A DNA stretch of 57,454 bases from Phycisphaerales bacterium (GTDB taxonomy: Bacteria > Planctomycetota > Phycisphaerae > Phycisphaerales > SM1A02). Under the pieces are notes generated by a model, which was not told where the DNA came from, ran no database searches, and worked only from the letters and a program-made list of their open reading frames with translations. The position numbers and the translations under genes were made by a program. Shown one piece after another: positions 33,778 to 41,770 of the stretch. The stretch lies in NCBI GenBank assembly GCA_009691705.1, contig SIAR01000013.1:1-57454 (forward strand), given 5' to 3'. The first letter of the stretch is position 1, and each line of letters begins with the position of its first letter.

Positions 33778-34827
33778 TCAGTTTTCGAGCCGAAGTGCCT
33801 GTTCCTCAGCGTGATACGAACTTCGCACAAGGGGACCGCTTTCGCAGACACGAAAACCACGCGCGAGCGCTTCACGCTTGAACAACACGAATGTGTCTGG
33901 ATGCACCCAGCGATCCACCGGGAGGTGGTTGCGAGTTGGTTGCAGGTACTGGCCGATCGTCAAGACATCAGCGCGCGACGCTTTCTGGATGTCATCGAGA
34001 ACATCAAGCACCTCATCATCGCGCTCACCGATCCCAACCATTATTCCCGTCTTTGTCACCAGACCAGCAGCTTTGAACATCGCGAGCACATCGAGACTGC
34101 GCTCGTACTTCGCCTGTGGTCGCACCGCGCCATGCATACGGCGAACAGTTTCCATGTTGTGGCTGATTATCTCTGGCTTCGCATCACAGACTGTTTGGAT
34201 AGCGGCACGATCTCCACAAAAATCTCCAACTAATACCTCAACACTCATCGTTGGACAGGCTTCATGCACGCGGCGAATCGTTTCAGCCCAAATCGCGGCA
34301 CCACCATCGGATAGTTCATCGCGGTTCACACTCGTGATGACGACATGTTTGAGTCCGAGTAGCGCCAAACTCGCCGCAACGCGCCGAGGTTCATCGAGAT
34401 CAAGCAGTGGTGGACGCCCCGTCTTGACATTGCAGAATCCACACGAGCGCGTGCAAGTGTCACCAAGAATCATGATCGTCGCCGTACCACGACTCCAACA
34501 CTCGCCCATGTTTGGACAACTCGCCTCTTGGCAGACGGTGTGCAACTTGTGTTCGTCGATAATTCCCTTGAGTCGCAAGTATCCCTCACCACCAGGCATT
34601 TTGGCGCGCAACCATTCTGGTTTTCGTCGAACGCCGAGTTGTTGGATAGCACCACCACCATCCTGGGCACGGTTGTTTAGTACTTGATCACTCAGACTGA
34701 ATGCGGCACTACCAGCCGAGCGAAGAGTGTCCCCTCCTAGGGCTCGAGGATGGCGCGATAGCGTGCGCTCGACAGCGCTTGAAACCCGGCTTTCGCCCGC
34801 TTGATTTTTACGCTCTTGGTTCAACAC
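33778..34827 (-). CDS. lipA: lipoyl synthase
   Basis: This 349-residue radical SAM enzyme inserts two sulfurs into octanoyl groups on lipoate-dependent proteins. It has the auxiliary cluster motif CQEASCPNMGEC, the radical SAM motif CTRSCGFC, TSVNRDELSDGGA, and the C-terminal RSSYHAEEQ with the third-ligand Ser. The N-terminus is about 65 residues before KPEWLRAKMP, where most LipA proteins begin within about 20-30 residues. The GTG at 34827 has TAGAAT exactly 6 nt upstream, which supports this long start. No lipB is in the window. It follows a lipoprotein gene by 9 bp. Confidence 0.95.
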   Translation of the reverse strand: MLNQERKNQAGESRVSSAVERTLSRHPRALGGDTLRSAGSAAFSLSDQVLNNRAQDGGGAIQQLGVRRKPEWLRAKMPGGEGYLRLKGIIDEHKLHTVCQEASCPNMGECWSRGTATIMILGDTCTRSCGFCNVKTGRPPLLDLDEPRRVAASLALLGLKHVVITSVNRDELSDGGAAIWAETIRRVHEACPTMSVEVLVGDFCGDRAAIQTVCDAKPEIISHNMETVRRMHGAVRPQAKYERSLDVLAMFKAAGLVTKTGIMVGIGERDDEVLDVLDDIQKASRADVLTIGQYLQPTRNHLPVDRWVHPDTFVLFKREALARGFRVCESGPLVRSSYHAEEQALRLEN

Positions 34828-34833
34828 AACTTG

Positions 34834-34839
34834 ATTCTA
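34834..34839 (-). promoter_or_regulatory. putative -10 for lipA, overlapping a stop codon
   Basis: TAGAAT on the minus strand begins with the TAG stop of the upstream lipoprotein gene and lies 6 nt before the lipA GTG. No Shine-Dalgarno is present. Confidence 0.4.
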
Positions 34840-35574
34840 TGGAGCGGTGGGCACAGACAAAACAGGTGGTGGCGCAACGAAAATGCGATCGGGAGTCAAC
34901 ACTATGCGTTGTTCATCATCAAGCGAAACAACCATCTTGCCAGCGACCACCTCAAAAGTTCCCAGCGATATCGGCACACCATCAATACCACCAGTCTTAA
35001 TGCCACTCTCAGCCGTCCATGTCCAGCGACCATCTTCGATCTTGCCGCTCTTCCAAGTACGCATTCTGCCATCCGCAAGAAAGAGGATTGAATCAGCTTC
35101 AACGAAACCAACGCTCGACAGCGCAATGTCGACACGCCACTTTCCAAAGAGGGCGGCAGCAGCGCGATTTACCGGCACAGCCTTACGAACCCCACCAACC
35201 CGCGCAGCCTTCTTACCCGTTGGATCACGAGATGGCATCGACGTCTTTCGCGCCGCAGCACTCTGTGAATCAGCGACAACAGCACCACCATCTTCATTCG
35301 TCTGTTTCGCCGCAGAATCAGCCACAGCAGGCGCTGTTGGAGCGGTCAAGAATCGTCGCTCTTGAGCCATCTGTGACTCGGTGTAGAAAGGCACGATCGC
35401 ATCCTCATCGTGCACGGTGAGTGTTGTCTCGACGACGGGAGCCACCTCTGGCGGTTGCTCGAGCGCGGGATCAACTGCCGTTGGGGCGCAGCCGCTAATC
35501 ACACCAACCCAACAACCCAATAGCATTGTGGTGAGAAAACGATAAGTCATAAAAATCGGTTGCATATGTCTCAC
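34837..35574 (-). CDS. hypothetical lipoprotein
   Basis: The 245 residues begin with a signal peptide ending in the lipobox ISGC (MTYRFLTTMLLGCWVGVISGC is the core, so only three N-terminal choices remain). A Pro/Ala-rich linker and a C-terminal beta-rich domain follow (ALFGKWRVDIALSSVGFVEA, ILFLADGRMRTW, KIEDGRWTW), which resembles a lipocalin-like fold with one strand pattern per 10 residues. I do not recognise the family. The GTG at 35574 has TAGCGT exactly 6 nt upstream, which favours it over the ATGs at 35565 and 35550. It lies between the M48 peptidase and lipA. Confidence 0.7.
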   Translation of the reverse strand: MRHMQPIFMTYRFLTTMLLGCWVGVISGCAPTAVDPALEQPPEVAPVVETTLTVHDEDAIVPFYTESQMAQERRFLTAPTAPAVADSAAKQTNEDGGAVVADSQSAAARKTSMPSRDPTGKKAARVGGVRKAVPVNRAAAALFGKWRVDIALSSVGFVEADSILFLADGRMRTWKSGKIEDGRWTWTAESGIKTGGIDGVPISLGTFEVVAGKMVVSLDDEQRIVLTPDRIFVAPPPVLSVPTAP

Positions 35575-35580
35575 ACTAAT

Positions 35581-35586
35581 ACGCTA
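35581..35586 (-). promoter_or_regulatory. putative -10 for the lipoprotein gene, overlapping a stop codon
   Basis: TAGCGT on the minus strand begins with the TAG stop codon of the M48 peptidase gene and lies 6 nt before the GTG at 35574. This is a third case of a stop codon shared with a TANNNT hexamer. Confidence 0.4.
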
Positions 35587-37356
35587 TGGGATAGGTGGCA
35601 TGGGGATTCCCAACCGTTCCGAGATCGCCCGCAACAACAGATATTCACGCGCGGTCGTTTGTTGATCAGTGCTGACGCAGATAGCGGCCGCATTTACCAA
35701 AATTCCAGCGGCAGAGGGGCGGAGTTTCTCAAGTGCATCGAGGTCGGTGGCGATCGAATCAAGGGTGCGCTCCAATCGATTTGGCAATCCAGCTTCTGGG
35801 AGACCAGCTGCTTTCAATCCAGCACGCAGTGCATTTGCCGCCGCCGCATCATCATCATGCCCCTGCAGGGCGAGCAGTCCAAGTATCCGCAGCGCATTAG
35901 CCGCGACGCCATCGAGCGACGCGCGACGCGTTGGTGGACTGACTCCGCCACGGGCCGCAAGAGGAACCTCAACGCGCGTGCGTAAAACTTGTGTGATTGT
36001 CCACTCGAGTAAGTCAATCGTGCCATCCACGCGAATAGAGTCTGATAGCAGGGTTCGAAAGTGCTTGTACGACTCGGTTGATCCAACCACAAGCGTCGCA
36101 CACGCGCGGTCAACAAGCTCGAGCCGCGTTTCAACCCCAAGCGCGCTGACCTCACTTTCAAGTCGCGCAAACACCAGCGCAAGTTCTGGCGCGCGCGCCA
36201 CGATCAACGCGCGTTGTAGGGCAGACTTGGTCGCATCCTCAGACTGCGCACACAAGAGCACAACCGCCTCGGCCTCGTGCGAATCATGAATGGCAGTGTC
36301 GAGCGGAGCGCTCAACGAAGCGTGCCCCGACGCAATACGCGCGAGCCCAATCGCGTCGATCGATCCGACAGACGCAACACACTGCGCGGGTGAAGTGATT
36401 GGTGCTTGGGCAAGAACACCACCAGCCATAGAACGAATGCGCTCGATACGAAGTGGGAGCGGTGGATGCGATGCAAAGAGCGTGCTCACCCCCTCCGCAA
36501 AGAGCATGTGATTGAACTGACTCGCTTCGGCATGGTGCATAGCACCAGAAGACTGCTGCGCAATCTTCGCCAACGCACCAGCGATTCCAGCGGGATTGCG
36601 GGTGTATTGCACAGCACTGGCATCGGCCAGAAACTCACGCTGACGACTTATCGCGGCTTGCATCAGCCGGCCGAAGAACGTGCCGATACAACCGACCACA
36701 ATCAGTCCAATGCCCAAGAGAGCGATACCAGCGGTCGCTTTGCCATCAGATCGACGCGATGTGCGCGGTGAATACATCGTTGTACGCAAGATGAAATAGC
36801 CGATGTACCCCACCGCCATCACCGAGAAGATCGCAGCGATCGCCCGCATGTTGATGCGCATATCTCCATGAAAGATGTGGCTGAATTCATGCGCCATAAC
36901 TCCCTGCAACTCATCGCGCGTGAGGGTTTCTATCGCACCACGCGAGACACCGATCACTGCGTTCGAAGGAAGCGTTCCGGCCGCGAACGCATTAATACAC
37001 TCTTCGTCGAGCACATAAACCGGCGGCACGGGCATCCCACTGGCAATCGCCATCTCTTCGACAATATTGAGAATTTTGCGCTCGTGCGGATCGCGCGATG
37101 CTGGGTCGATGCGCGTTCCACCAAGCGACTGCGCCACCACTGCTCCGCCCGATCCAACGGTTGAGAGTTTGAAGAAAAACGGGATCGCAATCATCAGCGC
37201 GCTCACGCCAATTGCGAGCGGCACCGAGTTGGGAATGAACAGCGCCATCAAGAGTGTGATCGCGGCGGTCACACCAAACGCCCCAAAGAGAAATAGCACA
37301 ACGAGCCACAGTGTTGCGCTCTGAGCCCGATCTTGATGTTCAAAGAAGCTTGTCAT
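35584..37356 (-). CDS. M48 family membrane metallopeptidase (HtpX-like)
   Basis: This 590-residue protein has two N-terminal membrane helices (about 17-40 and 45-62), the segment DEECINAFAAG near 118-128 and the zinc motif HEFSH at 156-160 with MAHEFSHIFHGD. Two more membrane segments follow near 172-190 and 205-228, and the third ligand region EFLADASAV. The C-terminal ~250 residues are extra to HtpX and are soluble. It lies 13 bp after the LemA gene. LemA plus M48 pairs are common and suggest membrane protein quality control. No Shine-Dalgarno precedes the ATG. Confidence 0.9.
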   Translation of the reverse strand: MTSFFEHQDRAQSATLWLVVLFLFGAFGVTAAITLLMALFIPNSVPLAIGVSALMIAIPFFFKLSTVGSGGAVVAQSLGGTRIDPASRDPHERKILNIVEEMAIASGMPVPPVYVLDEECINAFAAGTLPSNAVIGVSRGAIETLTRDELQGVMAHEFSHIFHGDMRINMRAIAAIFSVMAVGYIGYFILRTTMYSPRTSRRSDGKATAGIALLGIGLIVVGCIGTFFGRLMQAAISRQREFLADASAVQYTRNPAGIAGALAKIAQQSSGAMHHAEASQFNHMLFAEGVSTLFASHPPLPLRIERIRSMAGGVLAQAPITSPAQCVASVGSIDAIGLARIASGHASLSAPLDTAIHDSHEAEAVVLLCAQSEDATKSALQRALIVARAPELALVFARLESEVSALGVETRLELVDRACATLVVGSTESYKHFRTLLSDSIRVDGTIDLLEWTITQVLRTRVEVPLAARGGVSPPTRRASLDGVAANALRILGLLALQGHDDDAAAANALRAGLKAAGLPEAGLPNRLERTLDSIATDLDALEKLRPSAAGILVNAAAICVSTDQQTTAREYLLLRAISERLGIPMPPIP

Positions 37357-37369
37357 ATAAGCGAACGAA

Positions 37370-37957
37370 TCAGAACCGCACCTCTGGCACGAGACGGCTT
37401 GCTGAATCAGCCTCGAACAAGGTCATCGAACGGAACGCAAACATCGCCGCGACGAGACTCGAAGGAAAGGTGGCGATATTGGTGTTGAAAGTCATAACAC
37501 TGTCGTTGTACGACTGTCGAGCGAAAGCGATGCGGTTTTCAGTCGAAACAAGTTCTTCTTGAAGGCCCAACACGTTTGTGCTTGCTTTGAGATCTGGATA
37601 CTTCTCTATCGAGATACTCAATCGCATCAAGAGTTGATCAAGTGCACCACTCGCCCCAGCCACAGCGCGAATCACCACCGCGTCGCGCGGCGCGGCGCTC
37701 AAAGCAGAGAGCCCAGCTACAGCAGAGTTGCGCGCTGTGATCACCGCTTCAAGGGTCTGGCGCTCATGCGCCATGTATCCCTTGACCGCCTCAACAAGAT
37801 TTGGAATGAGGTCACACCGCCGCTTGAGTTGCACGTCAATCTGGCTGAGGCTGTTGCCCGCCCTGATTCGCCCGCGGGCGAGGCGGTTGTAGAGAGCGAC
37901 GATCCACAACCCAACAACAAGTAGCACCAGAACCAAGAAGCCGATGAAGTATTCCAC
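37370..37957 (-). CDS. LemA family protein
   Basis: From the GTG at 37957 this gives 195 residues: a membrane helix (VEYFIGFLVLVLLVVGLWIV), then the LemA helical core with NRLARGRIRAGNSLSQIDVQ, LKRRCDLIPNLVEAVKGYMAHE and ARQSYNDSVMTFNT. The open reading frame continues to 38956, but that part is antisense to the helicase and unlike the family. TATTCT lies exactly 6 nt before the GTG. It is followed by the M48 peptidase. The helicase gene starts only 36 bp away on the opposite strand. Confidence 0.9.
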   Translation of the reverse strand: MEYFIGFLVLVLLVVGLWIVALYNRLARGRIRAGNSLSQIDVQLKRRCDLIPNLVEAVKGYMAHERQTLEAVITARNSAVAGLSALSAAPRDAVVIRAVAGASGALDQLLMRLSISIEKYPDLKASTNVLGLQEELVSTENRIAFARQSYNDSVMTFNTNIATFPSSLVAAMFAFRSMTLFEADSASRLVPEVRF

Positions 37958-37993
37958 ACTCAAAGAATACGGTGGCACTACCCTTGTGTTGAA
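37958..37993. promoter_or_regulatory. compact divergent promoter, lemA-like / DEAD-box helicase
   Basis: The two starts are only 36 bp apart. On the minus strand TATTCT (37964-37969) lies 6 nt before the LemA GTG. On the plus strand TACCCT (37979-37984) lies 9 nt before the helicase TTG. There is no room for ordinary leaders, so both transcripts probably begin at or near the start codon. Confidence 0.45.
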
Positions 37994-39511
37994 TTGACCG
38001 CTCCACAACCAACCACAGCCATTCCAACCGCCGTCGCAGAGACTCTTGCGCGGCTCGGTTTCGCCACACCAAAGGAGATTCAAGTCGCGATGCGCGATCC
38101 CATTCTGCTCGGGAAGGATGTGCTCGCACTTGCCCCCACCGGGAGCGGCAAGACCCTCGGATTCGGTGTGCCGATGATCGTAAATCTGCTCAAGAACGCA
38201 CCCAAGGCAAAGCGGGGACCAGGTGGCGCGCGCTACGTCGAGCCTTGCGAGCGATTGCGGGCCGTCGTCATCTCGCCAACACGCGAATTGGCGCAGCAAG
38301 TCGCTAGCGACATCGCAGCGGTGGCCAAGGGAGGTGTTCTGCGCATCGCTTCGGTCTACGGCAAGAGCCCAACCGCGCCGCAACGCGCCGAGATTCGCGC
38401 AGGACTCGACCTCATCGTTGGAACGCCAGGGCGACTGCGTGAGTTTCTCGACGATGGAACATTGACCTTCGCAAACGTGCAGACCGTCGTCATCGATGAG
38501 GCAGACCGAATGGCCGACATGGGATTCCTGCCGCAGATCGAGCAACTCCTCAGCACGATTCCGTCGCCGAGGCAGGTCATTTGCATGAGCGCGACACTTC
38601 CCACGACGATCGAGGCGCGCGTTCGTTCGCTGTTGCGCGATCCTGTTGTTGCAGAGGTGGGCAGTCGAAATGCTCCAGCGAGTCGGGCGAACAAGCACTT
38701 CAATGTCGCTGACGATGACAAAGTTGCACTGCTGCTCGCTCTGTTGCGCGACAACCATCGCAAGGGAGTCGCCGTCTACGTGCGAACCCGTCGCCGCGCA
38801 GGATGGGTGGCGCAAGCCCTTCGCCGCAACGAGATCACCGTCTCGCTTTTGCACGGCGACCGAAGTCAGCGATCCCGCAATGAAGCGCTGGCCGCGTTCG
38901 CCGAAGGAAATGCCGATGTGCTTGTGGCAACAGATGTTGCCGCGCGCGGATTGCATATTCCACGCATCAAGACCGTGGTGAATTACGACGTTCCGCTAAT
39001 GCCAGAAGATTTCGTGCACCGCATCGGTCGCGCCGGTCACGGCGGCGGGATGGCAGAGAGTTTCACGTTCGTCGATGTACTCGAACACGGCGCATGGGCG
39101 CGGGTGAATGAACTTGTTGGCGCAGTGAGTCAACCAGCGGCGGCGCTTGACTTTGAGAAGTTCAAGCGACGCATTGAGCCATCGCTCGAAGAACGCACCG
39201 CTGCACAACTCGCGTGGAGACCCGCGGGAGTTGATGCGCCGGCTGCGAAACCATTCGTATCAAAGAAGCCATTTGAGAAGCGCAAGCCAGGTGCGACCAA
39301 GAAGCTCTCACCGAAGGGGCGCGCCAAAGCGAAAGGCGAGAAGAAACTACTGCTCGCACTCGAGCGCGGAAAGACGAAGAAGCTCTTTTCAGTCAGCGGA
39401 AAACTGCTCACAACGCGCGAGATTCGTAAGAAGCGCGAGCGATCAGCACCACTGAACCGCGAGAACCGTCCTGGTGGTGGAATCCGCCGTTCAGGATCCA
39501 GCGCGCCATGA
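37994..39511 (+). CDS. DEAD-box ATP-dependent RNA helicase
   Basis: This 505-residue helicase starts at a TTG. The Q-motif-like FATPKEIQVAM, motif I APTGSGKT, motif Ia PTRELAQQ, motif II DEAD, motif III SATLP and motif VI HRIGRAGHGG are all present in order; VATDVAARGLHI is motif V. A Lys/Arg-rich tail of about 100 residues follows, with RNA-binding character. It unwinds short RNA duplexes in ribosome assembly or mRNA turnover. The stop overlaps the start of the next gene (ATGA). Confidence 0.95.
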   Translation: MTAPQPTTAIPTAVAETLARLGFATPKEIQVAMRDPILLGKDVLALAPTGSGKTLGFGVPMIVNLLKNAPKAKRGPGGARYVEPCERLRAVVISPTRELAQQVASDIAAVAKGGVLRIASVYGKSPTAPQRAEIRAGLDLIVGTPGRLREFLDDGTLTFANVQTVVIDEADRMADMGFLPQIEQLLSTIPSPRQVICMSATLPTTIEARVRSLLRDPVVAEVGSRNAPASRANKHFNVADDDKVALLLALLRDNHRKGVAVYVRTRRRAGWVAQALRRNEITVSLLHGDRSQRSRNEALAAFAEGNADVLVATDVAARGLHIPRIKTVVNYDVPLMPEDFVHRIGRAGHGGGMAESFTFVDVLEHGAWARVNELVGAVSQPAAALDFEKFKRRIEPSLEERTAAQLAWRPAGVDAPAAKPFVSKKPFEKRKPGATKKLSPKGRAKAKGEKKLLLALERGKTKKLFSVSGKLLTTREIRKKRERSAPLNRENRPGGGIRRSGSSAP

Positions 39512-40089
39512 TGAGATTGGCGCGCGTTGTGATCGCACTCGTTCTTGGGGTGCTCTCGCTTGCGACGGCGACCTGGGTACTGATGGATCGCTGCTCGAAT
39601 CTCACATCGATCCCACCACGCTTCGCCGTTCGCGGTGGCACTAGCGTTTGGACACTCAGCGGCGCCGACGCCACAGGCATTTGGTGGCGGCTCGCCCAAC
39701 AAACATCAGACCTTCGTGTGGCGCAAGCCGATATCGAAGCAACATCTGGGCAGTGGGATGACGGAGTAACGACAGGATGGTGTCTGCTCGAGCCCACACC
39801 GTGGCGAACAGCATCGATCGCCGTTGGATGGCCAGAACCATGGATTCTCTGGCGCTTTTCAGCACAAACGTCAACCGAAGCGTTTCCACCATCCCCCGAG
39901 GTTGCCGATGAGATTGAGGGGCTCATTCGCGGCGTCGACCGCGCGTTGCAGGGTGAGGGTCAAATCGCATTCACTCCTGCCAGTGCTGGGATGGCACTAC
40001 TAGCCACCACACTCGCCTCGTTTGCCTGGTGGTTGCTATTGCGTCGGCTACCCAACGCGAAGCAGCGGAATGATCATGTAGACAAATAG
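39508..40089 (+). CDS. hypothetical membrane protein
   Basis: This 193-residue protein has an N-terminal hydrophobic helix (RVVIALVLGVLSLATATWVL) and a second near 155-175 (MALLATTLASFAWWLLL). The part between is probably outside the cytoplasm, rich in Trp and without a recognised motif. It overlaps the helicase stop by four bases, so they are probably translated together. Its 3' end overlaps a convergent small membrane protein gene by 42 bp. Confidence 0.65.
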   Translation: MMRLARVVIALVLGVLSLATATWVLMDRCSNLTSIPPRFAVRGGTSVWTLSGADATGIWWRLAQQTSDLRVAQADIEATSGQWDDGVTTGWCLLEPTPWRTASIAVGWPEPWILWRFSAQTSTEAFPPSPEVADEIEGLIRGVDRALQGEGQIAFTPASAGMALLATTLASFAWWLLLRRLPNAKQRNDHVDK

Positions 40090-40323
40090 ATACATCGCCG
40101 CACCGAGTGATCCCATCGCGATCGTCGATTTCACCGTGAAGACGACCACGCGCCACCAGAACCCAACAAGTTGCGTCTCATGGGTCGCGCGGTATGCGAT
40201 CGAGATGCCAAACACGAGCGGAAATAGCAGTAACCACCAGTAGTTGCCGAGTGATCCGCCTGGTTGCAGAATAGGAATCCAACCAAACAAGTGACCGGGC
40301 AAATGATTGGAAAAATGAGTCAT
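40048..40323 (-). CDS. small hypothetical membrane protein
   Basis: The 91 residues hold two hydrophobic helices (YWWLLLFPLVFGISIAYRA and MGSLGAAMYLFVYMIIPLL) separated by a short charged loop. Family unknown. The ATG at 40323 overlaps the TGA of the preceding gene by one base, so the two are coupled. The protein is probably an inner-membrane partner of its neighbour. Confidence 0.65.
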   Translation of the reverse strand: MTHFSNHLPGHLFGWIPILQPGGSLGNYWWLLLFPLVFGISIAYRATHETQLVGFWWRVVVFTVKSTIAMGSLGAAMYLFVYMIIPLLRVG

Positions 40324-40802
40324 CAACGCCTTCCCGCAGACGCACTTCGCTCGACGGGGCGGCGCTTGAGGGCGTCAAAAATGACCACCACATTCATCAA
40401 TCCAGCAAGCGCGCAGTAGAGAGTGCCGATCTCATTCGCTGGGGTGACAGTCTTGAACGAACTAACCATGGCGGGCGTTGCTCTGGGCATCGCCGCTGGT
40501 GTTTCAACAAGATCACCAACCTTGCCCGACTTCAAAAGAGCTGAGTTTGCCCAGTCCGATGCCAAAGCAATTGGACCGGCACCAGCCTGCGCGTAGAACC
40601 AGAGTGGGTCTTCGTGTCGATCGACACAATCAACACCACCAATGAGAAGTCCGCCAAAAAACAATCCAAGAACTCCCACACCAGCGAGTACGCCGCGCCG
40701 CGCATGACCGATTGAAATCTGTCCAAATCCAGGCAGAATCCAGCCAAAAAAAGCGGCTCCCCAGTTGAGCGGTTCATCGGTTTGATCGGAGTCGTGTGTC
40801 AT
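40323..40802 (-). CDS. membrane protein, DUF6677-like
   Basis: From the ATG at 40802 this gives 159 residues with a start typical of a small planctomycete membrane family: NWGAAFFGWILPGFGQISIGHARRG, then two or three hydrophobic segments (VLAGVGVLGLFFGGLLIGGV and IGTLYCALAGLMNVVVIF). I place it with the DUF6677 group from memory of that pattern, so treat the family name as tentative. The open reading frame extends to 41099, but that part is antisense to another gene. It is coupled to the small membrane protein downstream. Confidence 0.6.
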   Translation of the reverse strand: MTHDSDQTDEPLNWGAAFFGWILPGFGQISIGHARRGVLAGVGVLGLFFGGLLIGGVDCVDRHEDPLWFYAQAGAGPIALASDWANSALLKSGKVGDLVETPAAMPRATPAMVSSFKTVTPANEIGTLYCALAGLMNVVVIFDALKRRPVERSASAGRR

Positions 40803-40805
40803 CGA

Positions 40806-40841
40806 GAACGAGTCAATTACAAGGCTACAGTACTCTCGTTC
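40806..40841. promoter_or_regulatory. dyad in a divergent promoter region
   Basis: GAACGAG at 40806-40812 and CTCGTTC at 40835-40841 form a perfect 7-bp inverted repeat with a 22-nt spacer. It lies between the divergent starts at 40802 and 40861. It could be an operator, but the arms are short. Confidence 0.25.
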
Positions 40842-40860
40842 ACCAACAGAAGGAATCCAA

Positions 40861-41265
40861 ATGCCGCACGAGAACGCACCACGCAAAGACAGTTCGAAGA
40901 AGTCAGCAGATGAATCGGTCGTTGATCGTCGTCTTGGCGTCGACCGGCGCGATATTGATCCTGCGTCGCCGACAAACCTTGAGCGGCGGCGTGGTCCTGG
41001 TCGGCGACTCACCGACTTTGTGAAGTCGGCTGAAGAAGGAGAGATGTCGCGCGAGCAATACACCTTCTTGTTGGCGATCGACGCCTTCAAGCGAGTCAAT
41101 CACAAGACATTCCCGAGTTGGACCGACGTTCTCGAGGTCGTGCGCAAGCTCGGATACCGGAAGACTATGCCATCAGAGCTGAACCTAGGTGGCAAGGCCC
41201 AAGATTGGACCGAAAAGCCAGAATCAATCAGTGGCGTCAACAAGCCGTCGACTGAGGCAGACTGA
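40861..41265 (+). CDS. small basic hypothetical protein
   Basis: This 134-residue cytoplasmic protein has a clear Shine-Dalgarno (AAGGAA, 7 nt before ATG). The N-terminal third is charged and Arg-rich (VVDRRLGVDRRDIDPASP, then LERRRGPGRRLTDFVKSA). A compact helical part follows (SREQYTFLLAIDAFKRVNHKTFPSWTDVLEVVRKLGYRK, split here into two helices). The start of that part looks like a small DNA- or RNA-binding fold, but I know no family for it. Confidence 0.65.
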   Translation: MPHENAPRKDSSKKSADESVVDRRLGVDRRDIDPASPTNLERRRGPGRRLTDFVKSAEEGEMSREQYTFLLAIDAFKRVNHKTFPSWTDVLEVVRKLGYRKTMPSELNLGGKAQDWTEKPESISGVNKPSTEAD

Positions 41266-41266
41266 C

Positions 41267-41306
41267 CGCCACCACCTAGTTGGGGGGAGTGACAATCTTG
41301 GTGGCG
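41267..41306. terminator. possible hairpin between convergent genes
   Basis: CGCCACCA at 41267-41274 and TGGTGGCG at 41299-41306 form an 8-bp inverted repeat with a 24-nt loop that contains a GGGGGG run. It sits between the ends of the gene at 40861 and fdxA. For the minus strand a small AT-rich hairpin followed by T residues (about 41317-41337) could serve instead. Either is weak evidence for a terminator. Confidence 0.3.
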
Positions 41307-41335
41307 CCCCCGGGGCAAAAAATATTTTAGAATAT

Positions 41336-41596
41336 CTACTTCTTGAACCAGTTTGCGTTGATCTCGATGTACTTGTGCCACTCGGCGGGCAGGTCATCCT
41401 TTGGAAAGATCGCCTGCACTGGACACTCGTCAACACACAAACCGCAATCGATGCACGTCTCAGGATCTATGTAGAGCTGCTCAACTTTTTGATAGCCATC
41501 ACCCTTCTTCGTTGGGTGGATGCAATCAACGGGACAGACTTCAATACACGAGGCATCTTTTGTCCCGATACATGGTTCAGCAATGATGTGAGGCAT
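41336..41596 (-). CDS. fdxA: seven-iron-type ferredoxin
   Basis: This 86-residue ferredoxin has Cys 9, 17, 21 and 25 in a CIGTKDASCIEVCPVDC pattern, as in FdxA, where the usual second Cys of the first motif is replaced (here Thr 12). That suits a 3Fe-4S cluster. A second motif CIDCGLCVDECP holds a 4Fe-4S cluster. It carries electrons in the cytoplasm. TAGTAT on the minus strand lies 9 nt before the ATG, so transcription may start next to it, separate from the tiny gene upstream. Confidence 0.92.
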   Translation of the reverse strand: MPHIIAEPCIGTKDASCIEVCPVDCIHPTKKGDGYQKVEQLYIDPETCIDCGLCVDECPVQAIFPKDDLPAEWHKYIEINANWFKK

Positions 41597-41642
41597 AGTC
41601 GAAAAATACTAGCAAACAGCGGGAAAAATTGGTCCAAAACGC

Positions 41643-41673
41643 ACCGGAAGCCGGCACAAGGCCGGCTTCCGGT
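41643..41673 (-). terminator. strong hairpin after the tiny Lys/Ala ORF
   Basis: ACCGGAAGCCGGC (41643-41655) and GCCGGCTTCCGGT (41661-41673) are perfect 13-bp arms with a 5-nt loop (ACAAG). On the minus strand it begins 23 nt after the stop of the 18-codon ORF and is followed by GCGTTTTGG, a short T-rich part. It is most likely an intrinsic terminator or a stable RNA 3' end. It would isolate the tiny gene from fdxA. Confidence 0.7.
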
Positions 41674-41696
41674 ACAAAACATTCTGTCTGTGCGAC

Positions 41697-41753
41697 TTAC
41701 CGGCTCTTCTTAGCCTTCTTCGCAGCCTTCTTAGCAGCTTTCTTCTTTGCCAT
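41697..41753 (-). CDS. 18-residue Lys/Ala-rich peptide gene
   Basis: The ATG at 41753 opens a reading of 18 codons: MAKKKAAKKAAKKAKKSR, with nine Lys and six Ala. A Shine-Dalgarno AAAGGA (41764-41769) lies 10 nt before it. The sequence looks like the Lys/Ala tails of histone H1-like proteins, so the peptide would be strongly positive and may bind nucleic acid. Eight of nine Lys codons are AAG. A 13-bp hairpin follows the stop. Upstream lie two interleaved inverted repeats that end one base before the Shine-Dalgarno. The alternatives are a leader peptide or a structural RNA with a chance ORF. Dedicated signals on both sides argue for a real unit. Confidence 0.6.
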   Translation of the reverse strand: MAKKKAAKKAAKKAKKSR

Positions 41754-41770
41754 GGTATGGGCATCCTTTA

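Noticed and set aside
37958-38956. N-terminal 333-codon extension of the LemA reading frame
   Set aside because: It is antisense to the DEAD-box helicase and has no family similarity; the GTG at 37957 has its own -10-like hexamer.
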